Below, one piece after another: positions 1 through 9,900 of a DNA stretch of 64,000 nucleotides. Both the position numbers and the translations under genes were made by a program. Position 1 is the stretch's first letter, and the number at the start of each line of letters is the position of its first letter. The notes under the pieces are model-generated. The model ran no database searches, was not told the origin of the DNA, and saw nothing but the letters and a program-made list of their open reading frames with translations. This stretch comes from Chondrus crispus (lineage: Eukaryota; Rhodophyta; Florideophyceae; Gigartinales; Gigartinaceae): positions 165,043-229,042 of the forward strand of contig NW_005178845.1 of assembly GCF_000350225.1 (NCBI RefSeq). The letters are read 5' to 3'.

Positions 1-2
1 CC

Positions 3-629
3 AAGCTCCGCATGCCAGTATCTGGTGTGTACAAGATCAAGGGTGTCGGTGATGTGATCACCGGCCGTGTCGAGCAGGGTGTCATCAAGCCTGAGGACCA
101 GGTTCTCTTCCTGCCGACTCACACTACCTCCACGCCCTGTTCTGGAAAGGTTTTCTCCGTCGAAATGCATCACAAGTCAGTGCCGGAGGCTGGTCCCGGA
201 GACAATGTCGGACTTAATGTCAAGGGTGTCGAGAAGCTTAACATGCCTCGCGTCGGTGATGTGATGATTCTCACCAAGGATGACTCCCTCAAGCGTTGCG
301 CCACGTTCACGGCCCAGGTTCAGATCCTCGACCATCCAGGGCAGCTCAAGATTGGCTACGCCCCAGTGGCATTCGTCCGCACTGGCCGATCTGCCTGCCG
401 AATCAAATGCATCAACTGGAAGATGGGCAAGGAGACCGGAGGTGCCAAGGTCGAGAACCCCGATTACATCAAGGCTAACGAAGTCGCTGAAATTGTTTTC
501 GCTCCGCAGCAACCATTCGTTGTCGAAGGATTCAAGAAGTGCGAGGGCCTTGGGCGTGTTGCCATTATGGAGGGTAACACAGTGGTCATGCTCGGCAAGG
601 CCATCAAGGTCGAGTTCTCCGACGCGTAG
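3..629 (+). CDS. TEF1A: Translation elongation factor 1-alpha, 3' part
   Basis: The frame is open from the window edge (K-L-R-M-P-V-S-G-V-Y) and ends at TAG 627-629, so the N-terminal GTPase domain lies outside the window. The visible part is domain II (GVGDVITGRVEQG, GDNVGLNVKGV) and domain III (LDHPGQLKIGYAPV, the ARIKCI-like segment, VVEGFKKCEGLGRVAIMEGN). These are standard eukaryotic EF-1alpha signatures. The protein delivers aminoacyl-tRNA to the cytosolic ribosome. One odd point is that the usual H-T-A stretch after GYAPV is replaced by AFVRTGRSACRIKC, a small local divergence. A second TAG directly follows the stop. The assignment to EF-1alpha is firm; whether it is the main or a divergent copy cannot be told. 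Confidence 0.95.
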   Translation, partial: KLRMPVSGVYKIKGVGDVITGRVEQGVIKPEDQVLFLPTHTTSTPCSGKVFSVEMHHKSVPEAGPGDNVGLNVKGVEKLNMPRVGDVMILTKDDSLKRCATFTAQVQILDHPGQLKIGYAPVAFVRTGRSACRIKCINWKMGKETGGAKVENPDYIKANEVAEIVFAPQQPFVVEGFKKCEGLGRVAIMEGNTVVMLGKAIKVEFSDA

Positions 630-1151
630 TAGGACATAAACGGTTTTGCGTCGAATAGTAGCTTTTTACGTTGCTCACCGTCGGCCATTCGTAGGGTCAT
701 ATTCGGTTTGCTCGTTGACCTAGCGTATCCTCATTCGTTATTGCGATTTTGCTTACTCTACAGTCGCTCTAACTTTGATACAGATCTTATCTTACGATCG
801 CTAACGTCAAAGTCGGGATCCCAGAGTGCGGACGAAGCCTTTTTTTGCAGTCTGCACATGGCGAGTAAACAAAAATTTGAATTGTTGTGCAATTGCTGCC
901 ACTGCTGCATGTAAGTGGGGCACCGTCTTAGACCCAGACTGGATGATGCTGCACCGCCTGACGCTGTTGCGCTGAACGCTCACTAGCATCTGATAGTGAA
1001 TAGAATATCCGGTGGAGCGACAGTTGTCGAAGACTTGATTAGGGCACTGAATCTCGACGTGAATCCGCCGTTCCCGTGATGGAAGCTCAGCAAGGTGTGG
1101 TGCACAATGGTAGGTCCTCGTGGTTTCGCTCGCTGCCAAAGCCCTTTTTGT
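630..1151. other. Intergenic, no gene seen
   Basis: This stretch lies between convergent genes: EF-1alpha on plus ends at 629 and the CBM gene on minus ends at 1152. Only short, unrelated open frames are present. It presumably holds both 3' UTRs. Confidence 0.6.
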
Positions 1152-2061
1152 TCAGGAAAAGTGCACGTCCAAGTCAGAGACTCCGCAGTACACCATGTGC
1201 CCACCCCCCAGAATATATTTACCAGGAAGACGAATCTCATAGTTGCGGCCTTTGCTGTTGTCCCAATGTGAGCCGCCATCATTGAATGCACACACGATCC
1301 CTCTCGGAGCCTCAATTCTCTGAAACCAGGACCCATTAGCATCCGTCCTCATGTCCATGGGCAACTTGTGCCAAACCTTATTGTCTTGCCCATCGATCGC
1401 GTACGAAACGAAACAGCTCCGCCATGCGAGACTGGATTGAAAAGACAGTTCTACAAAACGGTCCATGGGGCGTGACGCGCGCAAACAATCTGCTATTTGA
1501 GCGTCTGCTACGCGACGGCAGCCGCTGCCGCTTTCCACGACGTAGCGACCGGGCTTGGAGATGATGTAATTCCGGCCGACGTTGGAGTCGATGACTTCAG
1601 CTTTCTCATTGGCGAGACGGAACTCAAGACGCTTCGCTTTAATACGGAAGACACGGAAGCCTGGTTTTACATGGTCGGCCTCAATGAGCTAATGATGAAC
1701 AAGAGGGAGTACATGAGAGGTCAGAACCAGCAGGATACTCGGGGCAGAGAGAGAGAGGTTGAAAAGAGGGGGGGGCGGAGAGAGAGAGAGAGAGGTTGAA
1801 AACGGACTGGGAAGGTCGTACTTGATACTTGCCAAATGGTATCCAGCGACCGTCGTTCTTTCGGTAGGATATCTGGGAAACGGTCCAGCTAGGACGCGAA
1901 TGGTAGAGCTCGATCCAAAGGTCCTCTGAGGTGGTGCCTCTGAAGGCTGAGTTTGCGGTGTCATGGAAAGGGTAGAGCGCGACCATGGGTGCAATGGGCT
2001 CTGGGACAGGGGTGAAGCTGCTGCCAAAGGCCGTCCACGTGAATTGGGTGCCGGAGCGATG
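1152..2061 (-). CDS. Protein with two tandem CBM25/CBM53-type starch-binding modules (5' end unresolved)
   Basis: Two visible exons are joined across an intron at 1821-1689 (minus GTACGA...CATTAG, 133 nt). Splicing restores one frame, FGKYQ then LIEADHVKPGF. Module 1 reads EDLWIELYH ... SYRKNDGRWIPFGKYQ ... DSNVGRNYIISKPGRYVV. Module 2 reads VELSFQSSLAWRS ... CAFNDGGSHWDNSKGRNY ... LPGKYI. The FNDG-xx-WDNxxGxNY signature is typical of CBM25 and the related starch-synthase CBM53 modules, which bind alpha-glucan. The reading frame ends at 1152 right after module 2, so no catalytic domain follows. Upstream, an in-frame TGA at 2064-2062 means that either another exon exists or the gene is truncated. 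A role in floridean starch metabolism is inferred. The intron carries a (GA)n/CT-rich tract at about 1745-1797. Confidence 0.65.
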
Positions 2062-2345
2062 TCACAAAGCGCTGCTCGCCTTTCTCAAGAATGCGATTAT
2101 ACTGTTGGTGGGAAATGAGAGGAGGGGAGATTCTTTAACGAGAGCTTGCATGTCTTGGAGAGAGAGAGAGCTTTCAATACTGCAAACGAAGGAAATATCT
2201 GAAGTGGGCCACGGCCAATAGGGCGAGTGGGTTTGTGGGCGATTCGCAGGCGACCTTGTCATCTAGCTAGGGGAAATGACGAACGCAGGCAATGGACTTG
2301 GGCCTCCGCACAAAGGATTCTGTTGTTCCTGTGGTTCCATCCGGA

Positions 2346-4642
2346 TTACGTAGTAAATATATACCAAACATTTTTCGACAACATATTTGCACACATGTCC
2401 TGGCACGAGAGCGTCATCCTCATGGTCTCACTCGATAAACTCCGAGACGTCTTTGCGGAATGGCGCGTATGCGACCTGCCAGACGTCCACCATTTGGGCA
2501 AGCGTACCTGAGGGTCAAGCACCTTGACTTTCACACTCATAACCTCGAATAAGCGTAGATCAAAAGTCGCACCGTGAGAGACCTCCGCCGTGAACTCCCG
2601 GCGCAGACTCGCGCGCAGGTTTGCCCGCTGTCGCGCGTAATGCCTAGCCTTAGCTATAAAGGGGCCCAATGGTAGGTTGCGATAGGACTGTTCGACGAAT
2701 ATGAAGCCCTCGGACTCTCGGTCATCGGTTAATGATGTTGTGCTGAATGGTACAACATCTAGGCCCTCTGACACTTCGAGCATACGTCCCATAAGCACAT
2801 TCCCGTCCTTAATTGGATCAGGGCTTAACGAGCTATCCCACCCGTGCATGCCCACGTGCCTTATGTTCCTGTTTTCATAATCCAGTGATAACCTGACGCA
2901 CGCATCTTCAGGGTTCTGACACTTACCAGTGTTACGGAAGTCATCAAACACTTTACGGATCGCATAGTCGAAATCGTCACCTATTTCGAGCGAGAAGAAA
3001 GACCGTAATAAGTGATTGTTTTTCCCCCCAGGCCACATAGAGGAACCGCTTAAACCTTCCTTCTGTCTCAGTATGCCCTCATTTGGTGAGCTCGACCTGG
3101 TGACCGCAAACTTCAGGGCATAGTAAGTCATCAGAAGGCTTAGACAGAGAGTGGACACTGCCGCAAAGATGACCAGTGTTCGCGTAGACACGTATGTTAG
3201 AGCAACAAGCTCTCCAGTCGACACAGGCTCTAACGTCACGTTGGTACTAGAGATGACGCCACCGCTGAGGATTCTTGCTAAGTATGTCGCAGACACATCA
3301 GAGAGTTCCTGAAGACGGAAATAACCAGGCCTCCCACCGTAGGTAGCCCGCATCTTGTTCCCTGCCAGCACAGACAGCTCTTGCACCCTTGTGATCGCAA
3401 CACCACGAGAGAGACCTCATATGTCAGTTTGTCTAATAATCTTCAGTACATCGCCTATATACATAATAGGTGACGCCCAAATTAGCCTCCTAGAGCCGGA
3501 GTCAGGTTCCACTCGGTCATACTCCACACTCCCAACGTCGTCCTGCCCGCTAGCTAAATACGCAACTATGCCTATGTAACCCCCCAGGTCTTCGTTTACA
3601 CGGAGACATACGATAGTGTCGCCCTCCTCTAGCGGAGGAAAACAAAACCCATTCTCGATGAGGTAAGACCTGTCGAACTTGGGCCGGCATGTAGCGTTAT
3701 ACTGTCCCTCGTCAGCAGGGTGTACACACTTCGAACTACATTCGTCCCAATTGGAATAGGTTTTAGTTCCCACCTCAACAAAGTCGGGCCGCTGAATCAG
3801 TTCGAGCTTTCTCCCAACCGAGAAGTCATTTTTGACTACTCGACTGGCATCAAGAGCTGTGAAATCATCACCTTTTAAGCTAGTGATTTCCATCTGGACC
3901 TCTTTTGTGCGCACAGCGGTGCAGGCTTCAAGCTCTGAGTTGCTATTAATACAATAGTCCATGCGGAAGAAAGCGCGTTGCCGTACCAGGGCCTGACCAT
4001 CACGACCATCAGCACCAGCAGCTGTGGACATGTTGATCGCCCAGTTGTAGAATACATCCAATCCTCTGCCGAACTGCAATACCACATCCTCACTAGCGCC
4101 GCGATTACGTTTTAGCCAAGCGCGAGCCTCAGACATACTTTCGTCATAACTAGCCTTGGGAAAGTCTGGCTCAAAGATCGGAGACGAGCGCAATTCTGAG
4201 ACGGGGTCTGTCCTACGAGTCAGTCTAATGTTATCAAACAGAATACCTTCCCTGCGAAGCATCTCGTCTCGAAACACCTTCTCGCAGCCAAATTTTGCTA
4301 CCCATTGGGGTCCCTGCTCCTCAGTACTTGCCCCAATTTAGACTTGTGAGCTTCACCGAAAGTAACACCGTATTCCATGACAAACACGAGCGCGTTTGCA
4401 ACGAGTGATACTAGCAGAACGAGAAACCAACTTTTCCTGCTGAAGTACTTGGAGTGCAAATACAGAGCCCCAGCTCTGCATTCTTTCCAATATACAGAGC
4501 CACCTTGCATCACTGCGTATGCGGCCCACCTGCGGTTCAAGAAAGCAAAAGTTCCCTCAACAACGGGCAGCAACCCCCAGTTTATTAATATGAATTTGAA
4601 GACATTAGCCAGGCCGGCACTGATAGGTATTTCCAAAGACAT
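2346..4642 (-). pseudogene. Interrupted gene for a multi-pass membrane protein of unknown family
   Basis: Three consecutive minus-strand open segments (4642-4298, 4277-3417, 3386-2346) read like one protein of about 750 residues. Hydrophobic segments include SWFLVLLVSLVANALVFVME in the first part and TLVIFAAVSTLCLSLLMTYY in the third. The middle part is cysteine-rich and looks extracellular. A frameshift near 4300-4330 separates parts 1 and 2. Parts 2 and 3 share a frame but are split by TGA at 3419-3417. Neither break looks like a normal intron, since removing 14 nt or 28 nt would be needed. I do not recognise the family. It could be a decayed host gene or part of an unrecognised mobile element; sequencing errors are an alternative. 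Confidence 0.45.
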
Positions 4643-4960
4643 GACTTCCTTACTTCTTGCAGGGCGTCTTGCTATGGGCTTCTGGTATCCCCTCGGGTGT
4701 TACAAAATAAAGCCACCGCCGGCTGCCGGAAGAGTCGGTAGAGGGGGCCATCGGTGCTCTTGGCATCGCAGTTCCCGCACTGTGATTCGGTATCGTACAG
4801 CACGGAAGCATGCCGTACCTTCGAAGGTACAACACGGCAGCATACAGCACGGTGGCTGGGGCCGAAAGCCGTGGTTCAGATTGAACAGGTTTGGTTGTAT
4901 TGATCATTGCTCCGGTCGGAGCGAGGTGGAGTAGTCTCGAGTTCCTGAGTACAGGAGTAC
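4643..4960. other. Noncoding flank of the Copia insertion, with palindrome GTACCTTCGAAGGTAC
   Basis: No gene is seen. A perfect 16-bp palindrome, GTACCTTCGAAGGTAC, lies at 4815-4830. The same core recurs at 12475-12492 and 16574-16591, where it flanks the LINE-like insertion. The last five bases, AGTAC (4956-4960), are the left target-site duplication of the Copia element. Confidence 0.7.
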
Positions 4961-5257
4961 TGTCGTGGGCACTGTACAGCGAGGACAGCGCTAGCCCTAA
5001 GCGACTGGCAGTGTCCGCGGCGGTGCGCCGCCGGTCCCAAAATTACAAAGGGGAATTTTACCGGGTACTTAAATCAAGGGGAAATTAAAGGGACTAGAAA
5101 TCCGGGGGATACTCACGCACTCACGAGACAAGACCCCCGGTGGCTTTTGTGGCCTTTCGCTTCGCCTCGCTCGATCACCTCCGTTCTGCTCCCTCCGCTG
5201 CGCACGTTCAGGGAAACCGAGCCTCAGCTTCCGCTCGAGACTAACATTCCTACCACA
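4961..5257 (+). repeat. 5' LTR of the young Copia element
   Basis: It runs from TGTCGTGG to CTACCACA, with canonical TG...CA ends, and matches 12076-12372 base for base by eye. It contains a GGGGGATACTCACGCACTC segment and a purine-rich AAAGGGGAATTTTACCGGG stretch. The gag ATG (5261) begins three bases after its end, so the primer-binding site is not the usual TGG-initiated sequence directly after the LTR. Confidence 0.95.
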
Positions 5258-5260
5258 GTT

Positions 5261-6574
5261 ATGGGCCCAGGGAGTGGTTCGGCCCGCGATCGCGAGAGCC
5301 GTTTAGACCCTCCCTTCTTCTATCCGGATGGAGATCTTCAGGATTGGCGGCGGAAAATCGCTCGCTGGGTAGACCTTATAAAGTCTGCCGCTGAGCGTGG
5401 CACGGATCGCGTGTACGCCACGGTGTACGCCACCCTTGGGCGCCAGCTCTATGAGCGTGGCTTGCCCAGTGCTCAACAGTCAATTGTTGACGAAGCACAG
5501 GCAGCAAGAACGATCGATTTTAAACAAAACGATCAAGTCGCAGCCGTTCGAGACATTGTGAATCTCATCGCCATTGACCCCCCGATTGCTATGGTATCAA
5601 GGCTGATAAACTCGTTTCACAAGGTATCAACCTGCCGCCGGAAGAAGAACGAAGATCTCTCTGTTTTCGTGTCACGGTTCCGAGGACTGGCTGCGGAGCA
5701 TCTTATGCATTCCAACGCCTCGACGTCTTCCCAGATTGGTGAAGTCCTGGCAATCACTTTGTTGAACAATGCCAACCTCGAAGAGGGCACTCTGACTAAT
5801 GCCAAGCTGCAGTTAATTTCGTTGGCTGAAGCTCGGGCTGTCGAAGTGAATCCGCCAACAACGAGGTCGTTCTCCACCAAAGATCTCGACGAATTCAAGT
5901 CTGTTATTGAGAGCGCAGGAGAGCTCCAAGGTCCGTTGTACTTCCGTACAGACGATGAAAATGGTCTACGGAATGCCCTCCGTAAGTACCGCTCTCAAGC
6001 ACGAGGGACAGGAAAGAAAATCCAGGACGCATTTCAGAAACTGTACACCAATCCGCAGGAAGATGAAACGCCTAATAATTCCGTAGCGGGTATCATCTTG
6101 TCAAAGGCGAAGCCTTGCAAGCTTCACTTAGATGACGCCGTTTCTGTCCTTGGAAACTTGACCCTCACGTCAACACAAGGTCCCTCGATGAGCATGAAGG
6201 ACGTTGAAAGCCTCGTGCAGCGCAACGTTCGACAAGCACTTCTCGCCGCAGGGCATAAGGCTTCTGGAGCTGGATCCGACAACTTCGCCTATAATGACGT
6301 CGTACGCAATGGAGCTCGTGGACGTAGTCGGAACCCGCCCAGAGGAAGACGCAAGCGCCCTCACGAAGAAGTAGGAACCCGCTCCTACACGACCACCTGT
6401 GCAGAGTGTGGTGAGCAGGGACACCTCCGTGGTGATCTGCGCTGCTCAGCGTCCGACCATCACGCGAAAAGACGAAGAACCACTGGGAACGACCGTTTCC
6501 GGAACACTGGGAACGAGTACAAATCTCCTGCTTTTTTTCGTCCAGGCTCCCGTCTGGGACGCAGAGACAACTAA
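5261..6574 (+). CDS. gag: Copia gag polyprotein
   Basis: It is a capsid/nucleocapsid protein of 437 residues if started at ATG 5261 (MGPGSGSARD), just after the LTR. The same frame is open back into the LTR to 5147. A helical capsid-like region spans roughly residues 25-220. A zinc-knuckle-like motif lies near residue 380 with C-x2-C-x4-H and a spaced last cysteine (CAECGEQGHLRGDLRC, x6 instead of x4), preceded by an arginine-rich stretch (RGRSRNPPRGRRKR). The 3' end overlaps the pol frame (open from 6436), and the overlap contains a T-TTT-TTT slippery heptamer, so Gag-Pol is probably made by -1 frameshifting. Confidence 0.85.
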   Translation: MGPGSGSARDRESRLDPPFFYPDGDLQDWRRKIARWVDLIKSAAERGTDRVYATVYATLGRQLYERGLPSAQQSIVDEAQAARTIDFKQNDQVAAVRDIVNLIAIDPPIAMVSRLINSFHKVSTCRRKKNEDLSVFVSRFRGLAAEHLMHSNASTSSQIGEVLAITLLNNANLEEGTLTNAKLQLISLAEARAVEVNPPTTRSFSTKDLDEFKSVIESAGELQGPLYFRTDDENGLRNALRKYRSQARGTGKKIQDAFQKLYTNPQEDETPNNSVAGIILSKAKPCKLHLDDAVSVLGNLTLTSTQGPSMSMKDVESLVQRNVRQALLAAGHKASGAGSDNFAYNDVVRNGARGRSRNPPRGRRKRPHEEVGTRSYTTTCAECGEQGHLRGDLRCSASDHHAKRRRTTGNDRFRNTGNEYKSPAFFRPGSRLGRRDN

Positions 6575-6924
6575 GTCTCGTTTCCAGGCGGGGAGCCAAG
6601 TCCGACGTCTTCTCCTCACGTGAGGACCCCAATCCAATTTTAGACGTTGGCTGTCCGAGGAGTGTCGGCGGCATCCAATCCGCGGCTACACTCTGCGTGA
6701 AAATGGGAATCAAGCTACCCATTCGTCCGCTCGATTGCAAACCATTCTATCACGGATATGGAATGGAGTGTAGCGAAGCCGAGCTTGTGGTTGCCATATG
6801 GGATATGCCTGTTACGGACATGTACGGGACAAACATAACAATTCCGTTCTACGTCACAAAGGGAATTGGCTTCCTCCTTCTCGGCAACGAAGTGCTCCAC
6901 AAGTCAAGATTGCTGGGACCATAA
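6436..6924 (+). CDS. pro: Copia protease segment of pol, ending at an in-frame stop
   Basis: This is the open stretch of the pol frame upstream of the large pol ORF. It contains a retropepsin-like active-site segment, ILDVGCPRSVGG (from about 6637). D-V-G-C stands where Copia proteases usually have D-T/S-G-A/C, and a second hydrophobic segment IGFLLLGNEVL matches the flap/GLDFL region. Domain order (after gag, before integrase) fits. The frame ends at TAA 6922-6924 and resumes at once in the same frame, so a single codon interrupts an otherwise continuous Gag-Pol. It has no obvious ATG and is expected to be translated by frameshifting at 6532-6538. Confidence 0.75.
   Translation, partial: SALLSVRPSREKTKNHWERPFPEHWERVQISCFFSSRLPSGTQRQLSLVSRRGAKSDVFSSREDPNPILDVGCPRSVGGIQSAATLCVKMGIKLPIRPLDCKPFYHGYGMECSEAELVVAIWDMPVTDMYGTNITIPFYVTKGIGFLLLGNEVLHKSRLLGP
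6532..6538 (+). promoter_or_regulatory. Probable -1 ribosomal frameshift site (T TTT TTT)
   Basis: In the gag frame the codons read GCT TTT TTT CGT, so T6532-TTT-TTT has the X-XXY-YYZ arrangement exactly in phase. gag is frame 2 and the protease/pol frame is frame 1, which is a -1 shift. Pol is open from 6436 and gag stops at 6574. I did not resolve a downstream pseudoknot by eye. Confidence 0.65.
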
Positions 6925-6948
6925 AACGCCCTTGTCATACCACCTGGA

Positions 6949-9900
6949 GTGTGCGGCCTCTCACAGAAAGAGGTCGTGCTTCAGACATATAGTGAACAAA
7001 TCTCCCCGGAAGATAAAGACGCCAAGAGAACGTACTTGTTCGTGGTACCTTCAAAGACTTCGTCTTTCGAAACGTACTTCGCATCTTTGCGCTCCCTCAT
7101 GTCGAGGCAAATGGGGCATCGTTTCGGAAGAACCAAGTTTATGGACGGAAAGGTGGCAAAGAGGTTTGCGCTCAAGCTTCATGGCTCTTCCCACTTGCCC
7201 CTTGACGATATGCTCGAGTTATGCAAACGAGGATCTATCCTCTCCTCAGTTCTTAGGCAAGCCCTCACCACTGTTGCATCGAAATGTACGTCTTGCAAGA
7301 GCACCGGAAGACCTTCCAACTCGAGAAAGGTCTCTTTCGGAAAGCTCCTCTCATCTTTCAACGACCACGTTCAGCTAGACTACATGTACATCACAGAGCT
7401 GAGTAATCAGCCCATACTCCACATCGTCGACGTACACACCGGGCTTTCCGTTACCTCACTCATGAATACACGAGAGATGGACGAGGCATCCCGTGTGTTC
7501 GATAACAAGTGGTGTGATGTACACGGTCCTCCAGCTGTTGTATCATCTGACCCTGAGTTCAATAACTCCGTGTTCAAGGGCTTTTTGCAGTATGCAGGGG
7601 TCAAATTCCAGCCCCGTCCTGCTCGAAGACACAACAAGCTTGGGGTGGTTGAGTGCAAGAATGCAGTGGTCCGGTTGATAGCCCAAAGGATGACCAAAGA
7701 TGCACAGTTCTTCATGCAGACTCGCAACGTGGAAGTGGAGAAGTCCGACGTTCTTTCCCGTGCAACATATGTGAGCAACATACTGTACGGTAGCAAGAGA
7801 ATGAGCAGCTTTGAACTCGCTAGGGGCTATACTCCTTCCATCGCTGGACTCCCAAAAAGTGTTGTGACCGACCAAATAATCGCTGCTCACGAAGAGCAAG
7901 TTGCCCGTCGGGCCCTCTTGATGCTTGACAAGGGCCGGTCACCCAACACCGTCCTTCCCGAAGACCTTCGACGTGGCGTCCTCGTCTACTACTTCAAACG
8001 CAACGTCAAGTTTGGCAAATGGGAATCCGGGTATGTACGTGCAGTCGAGCCGCACATGGTTATTGTCTCAAATAACCCGGAACATCGTGGAAAGCCAATT
8101 CGGGCTGCGTATGAAGATGTGCGCATAGCTCCACGGTCACCCTTGCTGTTGGATCTGAACCAGATTGGTTACGTTTTCCCCCGGTCGTACGCCGTCGTTG
8201 ATACGGATGACACTGAGGTAGCGATGAACCAGCATCAAACTGACAACGCCGAGTCCCGGAGTCAAGTTTTGCCGACCGAGGATGATCTCCCAGCAAGCTT
8301 TCCGTGGGAAGAGGGAAACGACGCCCACCCTCCTCTACACGAGGACATTCTTGAGATCAGAAAAGACGGAGAGGACTCAAGAGTACATGCTGATGAAGAT
8401 GTCGCAAGGTACTTCGAAGAACAGCCTGCATTCTTTGCGAATACTAAGAAATCTCCAAGCTCACGCAACCTTGAGAGACCCCTGCAGGAAGAAGTCACTC
8501 CCTCAGATCCGGCAAGGCAACAGGGCACTCTCAACAAACCGTTTGACCCACCTCGTCCCGAGAAAGACATCGGTGAGGTGAGAGTCACGCCTCCCCCGGA
8601 GCTGCCGTTTGAACTTCAGTCCATGGAGCAGGACGTCCTGCGACAAGTAAAAGGGATCATCGGAGATAAAACCGCTTCGGAATTTCAACTGCAGTTCGTG
8701 CCCCGATGGCTGCTTGACAAAGCCATAGCTGCAGAGAAGAATAACTACGACGGTGCCTTTGAAGAAGTCAGATTGAGTTCCATCCCTAGAGGTGCCAACA
8801 TTATATCATCGCATCATTTCTTCCAAGTGAAGACCGATGGGGAAGAGGACAAACTCCGGCTGAAGTGTCGAATGGTGCCTCACGGCAACCGCGACAAAGA
8901 TAAGGAGAGTGTCCCGAAGGATTCTGCAACTGCACAATTCCCAGTGATCCGACTGGTGTTGTCCATCGTCGCCGTCTTGAACATGGTCATAGCCACAATC
9001 GACATTAAGGGTGCGTACCTGCAGGGAGGTTACCTTTCTCGAGACATCTATGTTCGACCACCAAAAGGTTGGGCGGCCCGAGGGATTTTGTGGCGACTTC
9101 TCAAGCCCGCCTATGGAATCGTCGAGTCTGGAAGACTCTGGCAGCTGACCATAGAAGGTTGGATGTCTCGGCAAGACATTGTACCCCTCCCTGGTATGCC
9201 ACAACTCTTCATGAAGTTCGGCGATGGAGGTAATATTTCTCTTGCTATTTGCAAGGTCGTGGATGATTTCCTGGTAGTCGGTTCACCAAGAGAAGTCAAC
9301 GACTTCCATGCTGTCCTTGCAAAACGATTTGAAGTTGGCCGGTTCGTCGTTGACCGCCCGCTGATCTTCAATCGCCTCCACATTTCGCAAGGCCCTGATG
9401 GTACAGTGCACATCGATATGAAAGAGTACATGGAGAAAATCGAGTTTCCGGCGCTGTCTCGGGAACGGAAAAAGCAGTTCCACGAAAGAGCCACCCCGGA
9501 AGAACTGACGTCGTACCTTGGCTTGGCAGGATCACTCAACTTCCTTGGTCATGGTGTCCTCCCGCAGGCTTCTTTTGCAGCAAGCTACCTCCAGCAAGCT
9601 GTAGGCAACCTAAGAGTCTCTGACTTGGTTAACGGCAGTAAGGTTCTGAACGAACTGCGGGGCTTGACTCCACAGCTGAAGTACTGTGCTCCCCCGATGC
9701 TAGACAAGGACCCTTCGTATTTGTGCTTCTCCGATGCTAGCCATGGTTCCATTTCATATGGGCAGACCGGATACCTCTCCGGGATATACCTGCCTGCGGG
9801 GGGTGCCGGTGTGTACCATGTCCTTGATTGGCATAGCTGCAAGCAATCCCGAGTGGCGTTTTCGTCAATTGGAGCTGAAATACTTGCCGCAGCAACGTCA

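Noticed and set aside
3417-3419. TGA as a selenocysteine codon in the membrane-protein gene
   Set aside because: The same gene also has a frameshift near 4300, and no cysteine-based active-site context is visible around the TGA; decay is simpler.
4298-4345. A 14-nt mini-intron (GTACTGAGGAGCAG) joining the first two membrane-protein segments
   Set aside because: Introns seen in this window are 123-146 nt; 14 nt is too short to splice. A frameshift or sequence error is more likely.
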